From Pedobacter sp. (GTDB lineage Bacteria > Bacteroidota > Bacteroidia > Sphingobacteriales > Sphingobacteriaceae): a stretch of 64,000 bases of DNA. Where the stretch lies: NCBI GenBank assembly GCA_031119475.1, contig JAVHXV010000001.1:947340-1011339 (forward strand), in the 5' to 3' direction. Of this stretch, positions 1 to 8,727 are shown piece after piece; position 1 is the stretch's first letter, and the number at the start of each line of letters is the position of its first letter. Made by a program: the position numbers and the translations under genes. The notes below the pieces were generated by a model. It saw only the letters and a list, made by a program, of their open reading frames with translations, was not told where the DNA came from and searched no databases.

Positions 1-41
1 AATGAACTGTGCATATGGGCCTAATGGTAACATCTGGGCCT

Positions 42-211
42 TACCAAAGACCTACCAGGCCCGGGCATAACCTACTCGCTGCTTACCTATTTTATGGCGT
101 TTCCTTACCCTGGAGGTAAACAAAGGGTATAACGGAGGTAAAGAAAAGGTAAAGGATAGGTAAAGAAAAGGTAAGGTTGGTATCAGGTTGGTACGGATAA
201 GGTACGACCGT
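42..211. repeat. GGTA/TACC array with 11-bp period
   Basis: GGTA occurs on the plus strand at 115, 126, 137, 148, 159 and 170 (exactly 11 bp apart), then at 179, 190 and 201 (9, 11, 11). Part of it is a 17-bp direct repeat, AGGTAAAGAAAAGGTAA, at 136-152 and 158-174. The inverse word TACC is at 42, 53, 84 and 106, so the left part points the other way. An 11-bp step is close to one helical turn, so the copies lie on nearly one face of the DNA. It sits just downstream of the minus-strand helix-turn-helix gene. A protein-binding array or iteron is inferred; the function is unknown. Confidence 0.6.
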
Positions 212-214
212 TCG

Positions 215-493
215 CTATATCCTTCCCCTGCGGATGCTCTCCCGGAAAGCACTGTCCAGATCAGATCTAAGGAAGCTGTCTCCACCCGGCATTTTCGCCG
301 GTTTCAAGGTGCCGTCCTTTACCTTACGCTTGTAGGTGGATTCGCTGATGTTGAGGTAATCTTTCACCTGTTGCCGCGTCATACGGTCTTTTGCAGGCTG
401 TGCCAGGGAGGGCAAACGGAGCTGGAGTTCAGAGAGGATCTGCTCCTGAAGTTCGATCATGCGGTGAAGTGCGTTGATGAGCTGCGTGTCCAT
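215..493 (-). CDS. Small helix-turn-helix DNA-binding protein
   Basis: A 92-residue protein. Residues 1-35 form a predicted amphipathic helix (MDTQLINALHRMIELQEQI), perhaps for dimerisation. Residues about 38-80 match the excisionase/MerR-like winged HTH common in Bacteroidota: TRQQVKDYLNISESTYKR is the HTH core and is followed by a K/R-rich wing. Proteins of this kind bind DNA, often for mobile elements or self-regulation. It is divergent from pyrG, and the spacer carries four tandem palindromes starting 38 bp upstream of its ATG, which suggests autoregulation (inference). No integrase or transposase is visible, although the window begins 215 bp from its stop. The domain is well supported; the role is not. 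Confidence 0.75.
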   Translation of the reverse strand: MDTQLINALHRMIELQEQILSELQLRLPSLAQPAKDRMTRQQVKDYLNISESTYKRKVKDGTLKPAKMPGGDSFLRSDLDSAFRESIRRGRI

Positions 494-530
494 GTTTTTG
501 TTGAATGCACAAATATGCAGCTGAAAGGGC

Positions 531-606
531 GACTAGTCTAGTCAACCCATGACTAAATTAGTCAACCTTGCGACTAAATTAGTCATCAGGATGACTAGCT
601 TAGTCA
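531..606. promoter_or_regulatory. Four tandem GACTA-n-TAGTC palindromes (putative operators)
   Basis: Four near-identical odd palindromes lie at 531-543 (GACTAGTCTAGTC), 550-564 (TGACTAAATTAGTCA), 571-585 (CGACTAAATTAGTCA) and 592-606 (TGACTAGCTTAGTCA). Their GACTA halves start at 531, 551, 572 and 593, a step of 20-21 bp, or two helical turns. They occupy the upstream region of the HTH gene (start 493) and lie 172-250 bp upstream of pyrG. Symmetric, helically phased sites are what a dimeric repressor would bind. The HTH protein encoded next to them is the obvious candidate, but that is inference. Confidence 0.65.
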
Positions 607-709
607 TCAACCACTTTGCGCATATCGCCTAACGCCCGCCACTAGGCGGCGGATGTTCTAATGATTCAAATATTTTTACACATTCCACTCCCACGCCAAG
701 TTTTTTCCC

Positions 710-717
710 TACCTTTG
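710..717 (+). promoter_or_regulatory. Putative Bacteroidota -7 element for pyrG-yidC
   Basis: TACCTTTG matches the Bacteroidota primary sigma factor -7 consensus TAnnTTTG. It lies 62 bp before the pyrG start, which would put transcription near 723. A clear -33 TTTG is not visible at the expected distance, so this is a partial match. Confidence 0.4.
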
Positions 718-778
718 TATCCCGTACAAAAACAATTAAAAAGGCCAAAAGCCTGTTTAATTTCACAAACTCACAAAC

Positions 779-2395
779 ATGACTAAGTATATTTTTGTTA
801 CGGGCGGTGTTACTTCCTCTTTGGGCAAGGGCATCATTTCCGCTTCATTAGCCAAACTCTTACAAGCCAGAGGTTACCGCGTAACCATCCAGAAATTTGA
901 TCCCTACATCAACATCGATCCGGGAACATTAAATCCGTATGAGCACGGGGAGTGCTATGTAACCGAAGACGGCGCCGAGACAGATCTGGACCTTGGCCAT
1001 TATGAGCGTTTCCTGAATGCGCCAACATCACAGGCGAACAACATTACGACCGGGCGCATCTACCAAAATGTGATCAACAAAGAAAGACGGGGCGATTTTT
1101 TGGGCAAGACCGTTCAGGTGGTACCGCATATTACCGACGAGATCAAGCGCAACATGCGCATCCTTGGTGAAAGCGGAAACTACGACATCGTGATCACCGA
1201 GCTGGGTGGTACGGTCGGCGATATCGAATCGCTGCCTTTTATCGAGGCGGTACGTCAGTTTAAGTGGGAAGAAGGACCAACAAACGCCATTGTCATCCAC
1301 CTCACGCTTATTCCTTTCCTGGCTGCAGCGGGCGAACTGAAAACCAAACCTACGCAACATTCGGTCAAGGCTTTATTGGAATATGGCATCCAGCCAGATA
1401 TTTTGGTCTGTAGGACCGAGCACCACATCAGTCAGGATATCCGTAAGAAAATAGCCCTGTTCTGCAACGTCAATGTCAATGCAGTAATCGAATCAATTGA
1501 TGCCTCATCCATTTACAGCGTACCCCTGCTCATGATGAAAGAGCATTTGGATAAGACGGTCCTGAGCAAGCTGAAGCTGCCGAACAAGAATGAGCCCGAT
1601 ATGGAAAGCTGGAAAGATTTCCTTGGCCGATTGAAAAATCCGACTGCCGAAGTGAAAATTGGTCTTGTCGGTAAATATGTTGAACTACCCGATGCCTATA
1701 AATCCATTACTGAAGCATTTATCCATGCCGGCGCCAAAAATGAATGCAAGGTCCGTGTAGAATATATCCCTTCAGAAAGCATCAATGCTGATAACGTCAA
1801 GGAAAAATTGGGCCATTTACAGGGCGTGCTGGTAGCTCCGGGATTTGGTAGCCGTGGCATTGAGGGAAAGATCGAGGCCATTAAATATGTCAGGACCAAT
1901 GACGTTCCATTCTTTGGGATCTGCCTGGGCATGCAATGTGCGGTGATCGAGTTTGGCAGGAACGTGCTGGGCCTATCACAGGCAAATACGACCGAAATTG
2001 ATGAAAGTTCCAAACATCCGGTCATCAACATGATGGAAGGACAGAAGAACGTAACGGCCAAGGGCGGTACCATGCGCTTGGGTGCCTATCCGTGCGACAT
2101 TAAAAAAGGGACAAAAGCTTATCAGGCCTATGGCAAGCAGCACATTACGGAAAGGCATCGCCACCGTTATGAATTTAACAATGCCTACCTGAAACAATAC
2201 GAAGAGGCAGGAATGCAGGCTTCGGGCATCAATCCAGAAAGCAATCTGGTCGAAATCATCGAGCTAAAAAACCATCCATTTTTTGTGGGCGGGCAATTTC
2301 ATCCAGAATTAAAGTCGACAGTTGCAAATCCTCACCCACTTTTTGTTAAATTTGTCGCCGCTGCAATGGAGCATGCCGAAAAGAAAACAAAATAA
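779..2395 (+). CDS. pyrG: CTP synthase
   Basis: This enzyme aminates UTP to CTP with ATP and glutamine, the last step of cytosolic CTP synthesis. At 538 residues it has normal family length. The N-terminal synthetase domain (about 1-267) starts with the ATP loop [11 protein letters not shown] and includes the UTP-site stretch [20 protein letters not shown]. The glutaminase domain (about 290-530) has the nucleophile Cys382 in FFGICLGMQ and the dyad His508/Glu510 in GGQFHPE. All key residues are present. The ATG is the first in frame after a candidate -7 promoter element. yidC follows after 19 nt, so the two are probably cotranscribed. Confidence 0.98.
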   Translation: MTKYIFVTGGVTSSLGKGIISASLAKLLQARGYRVTIQKFDPYINIDPGTLNPYEHGECYVTEDGAETDLDLGHYERFLNAPTSQANNITTGRIYQNVINKERRGDFLGKTVQVVPHITDEIKRNMRILGESGNYDIVITELGGTVGDIESLPFIEAVRQFKWEEGPTNAIVIHLTLIPFLAAAGELKTKPTQHSVKALLEYGIQPDILVCRTEHHISQDIRKKIALFCNVNVNAVIESIDASSIYSVPLLMMKEHLDKTVLSKLKLPNKNEPDMESWKDFLGRLKNPTAEVKIGLVGKYVELPDAYKSITEAFIHAGAKNECKVRVEYIPSESINADNVKEKLGHLQGVLVAPGFGSRGIEGKIEAIKYVRTNDVPFFGICLGMQCAVIEFGRNVLGLSQANTTEIDESSKHPVINMMEGQKNVTAKGGTMRLGAYPCDIKKGTKAYQAYGKQHITERHRHRYEFNNAYLKQYEEAGMQASGINPESNLVEIIELKNHPFFVGGQFHPELKSTVANPHPLFVKFVAAAMEHAEKKTK

Positions 2396-2414
2396 TACAG
2401 TTTAAAACAACATA

Positions 2415-4211
2415 ATGGATAGAAATACATTTACAGGCCTGTTCCTGATCATGGTGATTTTAGGAGCATCTGTTTACTTTATGCAACCTAGTGACGCAGA
2501 AATCAAGAAGGAAAGAGAAAGGATTGCTGCAGACTCACTCAAAAAAGCAAAAACAACCACCCCAGCTCCTGCAGCCCAAGTGGCAAAAACCATAGCCCCA
2601 CCAGATTCATCGGCCTTAAAAGGCCCTTTTGGCGCAAACCTGAACGGAACGGTACAGACCACTACGCTTCAGAACAACAACCTAAAGCTGACCTTCAGCA
2701 ACCTAGGTGGAAAGATCAGATCAGTCGAAATCTTAAAGGAGCACACTTACGGCGGAAAGTCATTGGTGCTGTTCAACGACAACAAATTTGGGCTCGACCT
2801 CAATATCGGCGGCAAGATGGTCCATACCAATGACCTGTATTTTACGGTTGCCGATTCCTCTTCTACCAAACTGAGCCTGCGTGCCAATTATAGCGCCAAT
2901 CAGTTCATTGAGTATGTGTACGAGCTGAAACCGGAAAGCAACAATGTGACTTTTAACATCAACCTGAATGGACTTAACCAGGTTGTTCAGGGCAACCACA
3001 TCAACCTCAATTGGGAAACCACGCTCTTGGAGCAGGAAAAATCTGCCAAGAAAGAACAGGAGCATGCGGCACCTTATTATAAATATGTGGAGAAGATGCC
3101 AGACAACCTGAGCAAGGCCAAAGATGAAAAAGTAGAATTGGGCGAAGGAAAGATCGAATGGTTTTCTTTCAAGGACCAGTTCTTCTCTGCGGTATTGATT
3201 CCACAGGTCCCTTTTGATAAAGGAAACCTCGAAGTGAAAGTGAGCACCAAGCCAGGCGAGATCAAATGGTATGGCGCAAACATGAACCTTCAGTTTAACC
3301 AATTGGCGGCGCAGAGCTACGCCATGAAATTCTACTTTGGCAACAACCAGTACAACAACCTGAAAAGCCAAGGACAAGAAATTGAAAAATTGGTAGATAT
3401 GGGGTATTGGCCTTTAAAATACATCAACCGTTTTGTGGTATTGCCTGTATTTAAGTTGTTGGAGAGCTTTAATTGGGGCTATGGTCTGATTATCCTGGTG
3501 CTGACCATCTTATTGAAGGTAGCGATGTCGCCACTGACCTACAAATCATATATATCGATGGCGAAAATGCGAATCTTGAAGCCAGAAATGGATGAGATCA
3601 AAGCAAAGGTCGGAGAAGACAACCCTACACTTTTACAGCAGGAATACCTGAAATTATATAAGAAAGTTGGCGTAAATCCGTTGGGAGGCTGTTTGCCGAT
3701 GCTGTTGCAACTTCCATTCGTGATGGCCTTCTTCTTCTTCTTCCCCAACCTGTTCGAATTGAGGGGCGAAAGCTTCCTGTGGATGAGAGACCTCTCAACT
3801 TATGATGATTTTATCAGGTTTGGTGTAAACATTCCATTGTTGGGCGACCATTTGAGCCTGATGTGTATCCTGATGACGATCTCTACGCTGATCTATACGT
3901 ATTTCAATAACCAAATTTCTGGGGCGACCGGCCAGATGAAATACATCGGGTACATTATGCCGATTATCTTTTTGGGCGTATTGAACAGCTATCCTGCCGG
4001 TTTGAACTATTACTATTTCTTGGCCAATATGTTTACCTTCTTACAGCAATACCTGATCAGAAGAATGGTAAACGACGAAAAAATCCATGCCATCTTGCAG
4101 GAAAACAAGACCAAGCCGGAGAAAGAAAAGAAAAAATCTAAATTCCAGTCGCGCCTAGACGATTACATGCGTACCCAGGCACAGACAAAAGCACAGGAAA
4201 AGAAAAAGTAA
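2415..4211 (+). CDS. yidC: Membrane protein insertase YidC
   Basis: This is the inner-membrane insertase and chaperone that works alone or with Sec. The 598 residues have the Gram-negative layout: an N-terminal anchor (about 5-22), a large periplasmic beta domain (about 60-340), and the conserved insertase core (about 350-565). The core contains LLKVAMSPLTYKSYISMAKM, then the PLGGCLPMLLQLPFVMAFF hairpin and later membrane segments. The tail is strongly basic (KKK-rich), as usual for ribosome contact. It follows pyrG closely and ends just before a clear intrinsic terminator at 4226-4259. Confidence 0.97.
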   Translation: MDRNTFTGLFLIMVILGASVYFMQPSDAEIKKERERIAADSLKKAKTTTPAPAAQVAKTIAPPDSSALKGPFGANLNGTVQTTTLQNNNLKLTFSNLGGKIRSVEILKEHTYGGKSLVLFNDNKFGLDLNIGGKMVHTNDLYFTVADSSSTKLSLRANYSANQFIEYVYELKPESNNVTFNINLNGLNQVVQGNHINLNWETTLLEQEKSAKKEQEHAAPYYKYVEKMPDNLSKAKDEKVELGEGKIEWFSFKDQFFSAVLIPQVPFDKGNLEVKVSTKPGEIKWYGANMNLQFNQLAAQSYAMKFYFGNNQYNNLKSQGQEIEKLVDMGYWPLKYINRFVVLPVFKLLESFNWGYGLIILVLTILLKVAMSPLTYKSYISMAKMRILKPEMDEIKAKVGEDNPTLLQQEYLKLYKKVGVNPLGGCLPMLLQLPFVMAFFFFFPNLFELRGESFLWMRDLSTYDDFIRFGVNIPLLGDHLSLMCILMTISTLIYTYFNNQISGATGQMKYIGYIMPIIFLGVLNSYPAGLNYYYFLANMFTFLQQYLIRRMVNDEKIHAILQENKTKPEKEKKKSKFQSRLDDYMRTQAQTKAQEKKK

Positions 4212-4225
4212 ATTCGTTATCCTAT

Positions 4226-4259
4226 AAAAACCGCAAATCGAAATATTTGCGGTTTTTTT
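4226..4259 (+). terminator. Intrinsic terminator after pyrG-yidC
   Basis: A 13-bp perfect stem (AAAAACCGCAAAT with ATTTGCGGTTTTT, arms 4226-4238 and 4245-4257) has a 6-nt loop and runs into a T-tract. It lies 15 nt after the yidC stop. Confidence 0.9.
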
Positions 4260-4450
4260 GTTTAAAGTTGAAAGTTCAAGGTTCAAAGTTGAAAGTTCGA
4301 GGCTGCAAGTTCTAATGTCATTACATCTTACCTCTTCCATCTTCCATCTTACCTCTCCCATCTCACAACTCACAACTCACAACTCACAACTCACAACCTA
4401 CAACCTACAACCTACAACCCAAAACCCACAACTCACAACTAACTCTATGT
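4260..4450. repeat. Intergenic tandem-word mosaic (GTTGAAAGTTC / CACAACTCACAACT words)
   Basis: The spacer between yidC and the S9 peptidase is filled with degenerate short repeats: AAAGTTGAAAGTTCAAGG-type units (about 4262-4312), CATCTTACCTCTTCC-type units (about 4323-4362) and many CACAACTCACAACT/CTACAACCTACAACC units (4363-4440). No gene is seen here. Open frames across it arise from the repeats. Confidence 0.8.
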
Positions 4451-4530
4451 AAAATTCACCGTACAAACCATTGAATTGTCGGCAAAATTTGCAATTTTAG
4501 GCTTCTGATAAACCAAAGCAACAAACCATC

Positions 4531-7407
4531 ATGATGAAAAAAAAATTAACACTTCTTTTTTTATTGTTTACCAGTGTGGCCTTCGCCCAGAAAAAGCCAC
4601 TAGACCACAATGTTTATGATTCATGGGAATCTGTAGGTGCCAAACAGCTCTCCAATGATGGCCTATGGGCGGCCTATGCGATCAATCCGCAGGAAGGTGA
4701 CGCAAACCTATACTTCCAGCAATCGGTAACTGGCCAGAAAATCAAAGTCGCCAGGGGAAGTGCTCCCCAGTTTGGATTTGGTGGAAACAGCACCTCCATT
4801 TTTAGTGCCGACTCTAAATTTGCCGCTTTTGCCATTAAACCTTTGTTTAAGGATGTAAGGCTGGCCAAGATCAAAAAGAAGAAACCAGATGAAATGACCA
4901 AGGATACCCTGGCCATCGTGAACTTAACGACCCTGGCCGTTACAAAAGTGCCTAGGGTAAAATCCTATAAGTTTCCTGAAGAAGGACCGGCTCTATTGGC
5001 CTATAGCTTAGAAAAAGCTCCTGATACGAGTAAAAGGACAAGGCCAGGCGCGTCACCTGAGCAAAAAAATGATGGCGATAACTATCTGGCCGACGATGAT
5101 GCGCCTGGCGCTGCAAGCAAGGAAGGTACAGACCTGATCTTAAAAAACTTAACCACTGGTATTGAACGTACCTTTAAATATGTCTCAGACTATTCTTTTA
5201 GCAAAGATGGAAAGCAGTTGGTATTTGCCTGCACAGGGGCTAAAAAAGACAAAGCAGCTCCACAAGGTGTATTTCTTTTGAACACCACTACTGGCGTACT
5301 TAAGACCCTGGTGAAAGGAAAGGGCAACTTTAAAAGTTTCATTTTCGACGAAGAAGGAGAAAAAATAGCTTTCTTGGGCGAAACAAATCCAGAAAAGCAG
5401 GAAATCAAAGATTACAACATCTACTATAATTCCATTACGCTAGATACTGCACAGGTCTTGGTAGATACCGATATTCCGGGCATGCCCGCTAAATTTGCGG
5501 TAAGTGGCGATGGGAGGCTGAACTTCAGTAAAGATGGAACCCGTCTGTTTTTTGGCATCGCGCCGATCAAAAAGGCAAAGGATACGACCCTGGTAGATTT
5601 TGAACATGCCAAGCTTGACATTTGGGGCTATAAGGATGATTATCTCCAGCCTATGCAGCTCAAAAATGCGGAAAGGGAATTAAAAAGAAGTTACCTCAGT
5701 ACGATTGAAATCTTCAGTGCAGATCCGAAAATAGTTGCGCTTACAGATCCCAAATTGCCCGAAGCCAATATGGTGAACGAGGGCAATGCAGGTTTTGTAC
5801 TCGCATCAACCGATTATGGCAACCGGATACCCTCACAATGGACTGGCGGTTCGATCCGTGATTATTATTTGGTCGATGTAAAGACTGGTGCACGCAAAAA
5901 GATCATCGAAAGCTTGGACGGCAATGCTACCGCTTCGCCCGATGGCAATTATATCCTGTATTATGATAAGAAAACCATGCTGTGGAAGACCTATCAGATA
6001 GCTACAGGAAAGGTTACCGTATTAAATGCCGGCATGACAGTAAAATTCTATGATGAGGAAAATGATGTTCCAGACGACCCGAACAGCTATGGCATTGGGG
6101 GATGGCTGGAAGAGGACAAAGCTGTGCTCTTATACGACCGATATGATATCTGGCAATTCTCTCCTGATGGAAAATCGGCACCAAAAAACCTGACCGCTGG
6201 TTTTGGTAGGGCCAACAACCTCAGCTTCAGGGTACAAAGGTTAAATCCAGATGCCCGTTTCTTCAGCAAGAAAGACGTACTGTGGCTAGATGCCTTTAAC
6301 AATACCACCAAAGAGAACGGTTTTTACCGCAAGGCGATCAACGACAGCAAAGCGCCAGAATTGGTGGTGATGGCACCGGCCAAATACTCTAACCTCACCA
6401 AGGCCAAGAATGCAGACCTATTTATATACGATAAGGGAAGTTATGTCAATTCTCCAGACGTCTATATCTCTAAGGATCTCAAAACAGCCAACAAGTTGAG
6501 CAGCACTAATCCACAACAGGGAAATTACAATTGGGGAACCGCTGAACTCGTCAAATGGACTACGCCTAAAGGTTATCAATCTGAAGGTATCCTTTACAAA
6601 CCAGAAAATTTTGACTCGAATAAAAAATATCCGATGATCGTTTATTTCTATGAAAAACTTTCTGAAGGATTATATGCCTACAATGCCCCTTCTCCTACTC
6701 CATCACGTCTGAATATCCCATTCTTTGTGAGCAATGGCTACCTGGTTTTCGCACCTGACATCAGTTATGAAACCGGGCATCCTGGAAAATCTGCCGAAGA
6801 GTTTATCAATTCTGGTGTAGAAAGCCTCAAGAAAAATGCCTGGGTAGATGGCAACAAGATCGGGATCCAGGGCCAAAGCTGGGGCGGCTATCAGGTAGCC
6901 CACCTCATTACGGCTACCAATATGTATGCGGCCGCATGGGCAGGTGCTCCTGTAGTGAACATGACTTCTGCCTATGGCGGGATCCGTTGGGAAAGCGGGA
7001 TGAACAGACAGTTCCAATATGAAAAGACCCAAAGCCGCATCGGTGCTACCCTATGGGAAAAGCCAGAACTGTACATCGAAAATTCGCCGCTCTTCAATTT
7101 GCCAAAGGTGACCACGCCAGTAGTGATCATGAGCAACGATGCTGATGGAGCCGTACCTTGGTACCAGGGAATTGAAATGTTTACCGGATTAAAGCGTTTG
7201 GGCAAACCAGTATGGTTGCTGAACTATAACAATGAAGCGCACAACTTGGTACAACGCCAGAACAGAAAGGATATTCAGATCCGCGAGCAGCAATTCTTTG
7301 ATTATTACCTCAAGGGAGCAAAAGCACCGGTTTGGATGGTCAGTGGCGTGCCAGCTATCGATAAGGGTAGAACGTGGGGATTTGAACTGACTGATGAAAA
7401 ACCTTAA
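4531..7407 (+). CDS. Secreted S9 (prolyl oligopeptidase) family serine peptidase
   Basis: A 958-residue exported alpha/beta-hydrolase peptidase that would cleave peptides in the periplasm. A Sec signal peptide ends near residue 20 (VAFAQ). The middle (about 40-640) has beta-propeller-like WD/PD40 features such as FSKDGKQLVF and ASPDGNYILYY. The C-terminal catalytic domain has the nucleophile Ser783 in GQSWGGYQ, an acidic residue at Asp870 or Asp872 in SNDADGAVPW and His904 in NEAHNL, so the triad is complete. It is longer than classic dipeptidyl peptidase IV (about 750) but typical for large Bacteroidota S9 proteins. It appears to be monocistronic, between two repeat-filled spacers. Confidence 0.9.
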   Translation: MMKKKLTLLFLLFTSVAFAQKKPLDHNVYDSWESVGAKQLSNDGLWAAYAINPQEGDANLYFQQSVTGQKIKVARGSAPQFGFGGNSTSIFSADSKFAAFAIKPLFKDVRLAKIKKKKPDEMTKDTLAIVNLTTLAVTKVPRVKSYKFPEEGPALLAYSLEKAPDTSKRTRPGASPEQKNDGDNYLADDDAPGAASKEGTDLILKNLTTGIERTFKYVSDYSFSKDGKQLVFACTGAKKDKAAPQGVFLLNTTTGVLKTLVKGKGNFKSFIFDEEGEKIAFLGETNPEKQEIKDYNIYYNSITLDTAQVLVDTDIPGMPAKFAVSGDGRLNFSKDGTRLFFGIAPIKKAKDTTLVDFEHAKLDIWGYKDDYLQPMQLKNAERELKRSYLSTIEIFSADPKIVALTDPKLPEANMVNEGNAGFVLASTDYGNRIPSQWTGGSIRDYYLVDVKTGARKKIIESLDGNATASPDGNYILYYDKKTMLWKTYQIATGKVTVLNAGMTVKFYDEENDVPDDPNSYGIGGWLEEDKAVLLYDRYDIWQFSPDGKSAPKNLTAGFGRANNLSFRVQRLNPDARFFSKKDVLWLDAFNNTTKENGFYRKAINDSKAPELVVMAPAKYSNLTKAKNADLFIYDKGSYVNSPDVYISKDLKTANKLSSTNPQQGNYNWGTAELVKWTTPKGYQSEGILYKPENFDSNKKYPMIVYFYEKLSEGLYAYNAPSPTPSRLNIPFFVSNGYLVFAPDISYETGHPGKSAEEFINSGVESLKKNAWVDGNKIGIQGQSWGGYQVAHLITATNMYAAAWAGAPVVNMTSAYGGIRWESGMNRQFQYEKTQSRIGATLWEKPELYIENSPLFNLPKVTTPVVIMSNDADGAVPWYQGIEMFTGLKRLGKPVWLLNYNNEAHNLVQRQNRKDIQIREQQFFDYYLKGAKAPVWMVSGVPAIDKGRTWGFELTDEKP

Positions 7408-7510
7408 TCAGTTCTCAGTTAGCAGTTCTTAGTTGGCAACCAAGCTAACAATCGAACAATCCAACAATCCAACAATCCAACAATCCAACAATCCAACAAT
7501 AAAACAATAG
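7408..7510. repeat. Intergenic mosaic with AACAATCC 8-bp tandem repeat
   Basis: After the S9 stop come words of the type AGTTCTCAGTTAGCAGTTC (7410-7435), then about six copies of AACAATCC in perfect 8-bp steps (about 7448-7500). No gene is seen. Confidence 0.8.
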
Positions 7511-7539
7511 ATCCATACTACCATCGAACACTAATCAAT

Positions 7540-8694
7540 ATGGACATCAGATCAATCCTATTGGGTTACGACAATTTCAAGGAAAAGCGGTTGAAAGACC
7601 GCTTTTTTAAACATCAGGAAGTGGTAGCACTTTTGTCCGATCTCCCCAGTCAATTTGAGATAAGAGCTTTGGGGAAGTCTTTCTTGGGAAAAAGCATCAA
7701 CCTGGTGAAATGGGGAAATGGGAAGACTAAGGTTTTCCTTTGGAGCCAGATGCACGGCGATGAGGCAACGGGTACGATGGCCCTGTTTGATCTTTTTCAA
7801 TTTTTGCAGGGCGATGATCCCGCAGTCAAACTGTTGCGTGAAAACTGCTCCCTATACATGATCCCGATGGTCAATCCGGATGGTGCAGCGGCATTTACGA
7901 GGCGCAGTGCCCAGCAGATCGATATCAATCGCGATTATTTACAGCTTTTAACACCTGAGGCCAAGATCTTAAAACAATGCAGGGATGAGATCCAACCTGA
8001 CTTTGGATTCAACCTACATGACCAGATTACGCTCTGGAGCGTTTCGGGAAGCCTACAGCCAGCTACCCTATCCTTTTTGGCCCCTTCTCCAGATGCGGCC
8101 TCTACCATTACCCCTGCACGGGAGCGGGCGATGTTGGTAATTGCCGAAATGTTCGGTGAGGTGAACCCTACCATTCCGGGGCAGATTGGCATGTTCAAGG
8201 ATGAATATGAGCCCAGGGCCTTTGGCGACAACTTTCAGGCAGCTGGCACATCAACCATATTAATCGAAGCTGGAGGATATGCCAGCGACTATGAGAAGCA
8301 GGAAATCAGGCAATTTTATTTCCATGCCATGCTGGCTGGACTGCTATCCATTGCCGAAAAATCCTATACCAAGTTTACGCTGAAGGATTATGACAACGTT
8401 CCAAAAAATAACAAGGAAATTTTTCATATCCTGGTGCACGATGTTGTTTTGAATGGAATTACCGTCAGCATTGGGATCAATTATGATGAATATCCAGATC
8501 CTGATGGAAATGGCACGTATAAAACCTACGTTGTTCAAGACCTTGGGGATTTAAGCTTTTGCGATGCCTATCACCATTACTCAGCCTCCAATGCAAAAAT
8601 TAATGGTGAAATTGCCTTATTTAAATGTGCTGATTTTGAGTTGATAGCAGACGGTAGCGCGATTTTATCATTCAAAGATGGAAGATTGCTCTAA
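7540..8694 (+). CDS. M14-family zinc carboxypeptidase-like protein
   Basis: A 384-residue M14 metallopeptidase domain protein. The zinc site is visible: His72 and Glu75 in QMHGDEATGT (HxxE) and the third ligand His160 in FNLHDQ. The NPDGAAAFTR and INRDY elements bind substrate, and the catalytic Glu243 is in LIEAGGY. The fold is complete to about residue 260, followed by a C-terminal extension of about 120 residues. No signal peptide is seen, so it may be cytoplasmic and act on a small peptide or modified amino acid. The next gene starts 33 nt later on the same strand and encodes a nucleoside-recognition transporter, suggesting a two-gene operon. Confidence 0.88.
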   Translation: MDIRSILLGYDNFKEKRLKDRFFKHQEVVALLSDLPSQFEIRALGKSFLGKSINLVKWGNGKTKVFLWSQMHGDEATGTMALFDLFQFLQGDDPAVKLLRENCSLYMIPMVNPDGAAAFTRRSAQQIDINRDYLQLLTPEAKILKQCRDEIQPDFGFNLHDQITLWSVSGSLQPATLSFLAPSPDAASTITPARERAMLVIAEMFGEVNPTIPGQIGMFKDEYEPRAFGDNFQAAGTSTILIEAGGYASDYEKQEIRQFYFHAMLAGLLSIAEKSYTKFTLKDYDNVPKNNKEIFHILVHDVVLNGITVSIGINYDEYPDPDGNGTYKTYVVQDLGDLSFCDAYHHYSASNAKINGEIALFKCADFELIADGSAILSFKDGRLL

Positions 8695-8727
8695 AAAATA
8701 TTTAATTTCAACATTTAAAAGATTGAA

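Noticed and set aside
1..780. Mobile-element end or integration site
   Set aside because: An excisionase-like HTH gene and phased arrays are present, but no integrase, terminal repeat or att duplication is visible in the available sequence.
2760..3377. 205-codon open frame on the minus strand inside yidC
   Set aside because: It is an antisense shadow of yidC with no start context, domain or normal composition.
4258..4452. 64-codon open frame in the spacer after yidC
   Set aside because: Its translation is repetitive (FKVESSRFKVESS, SQLTTHNSQLTT) and comes wholly from tandem words.
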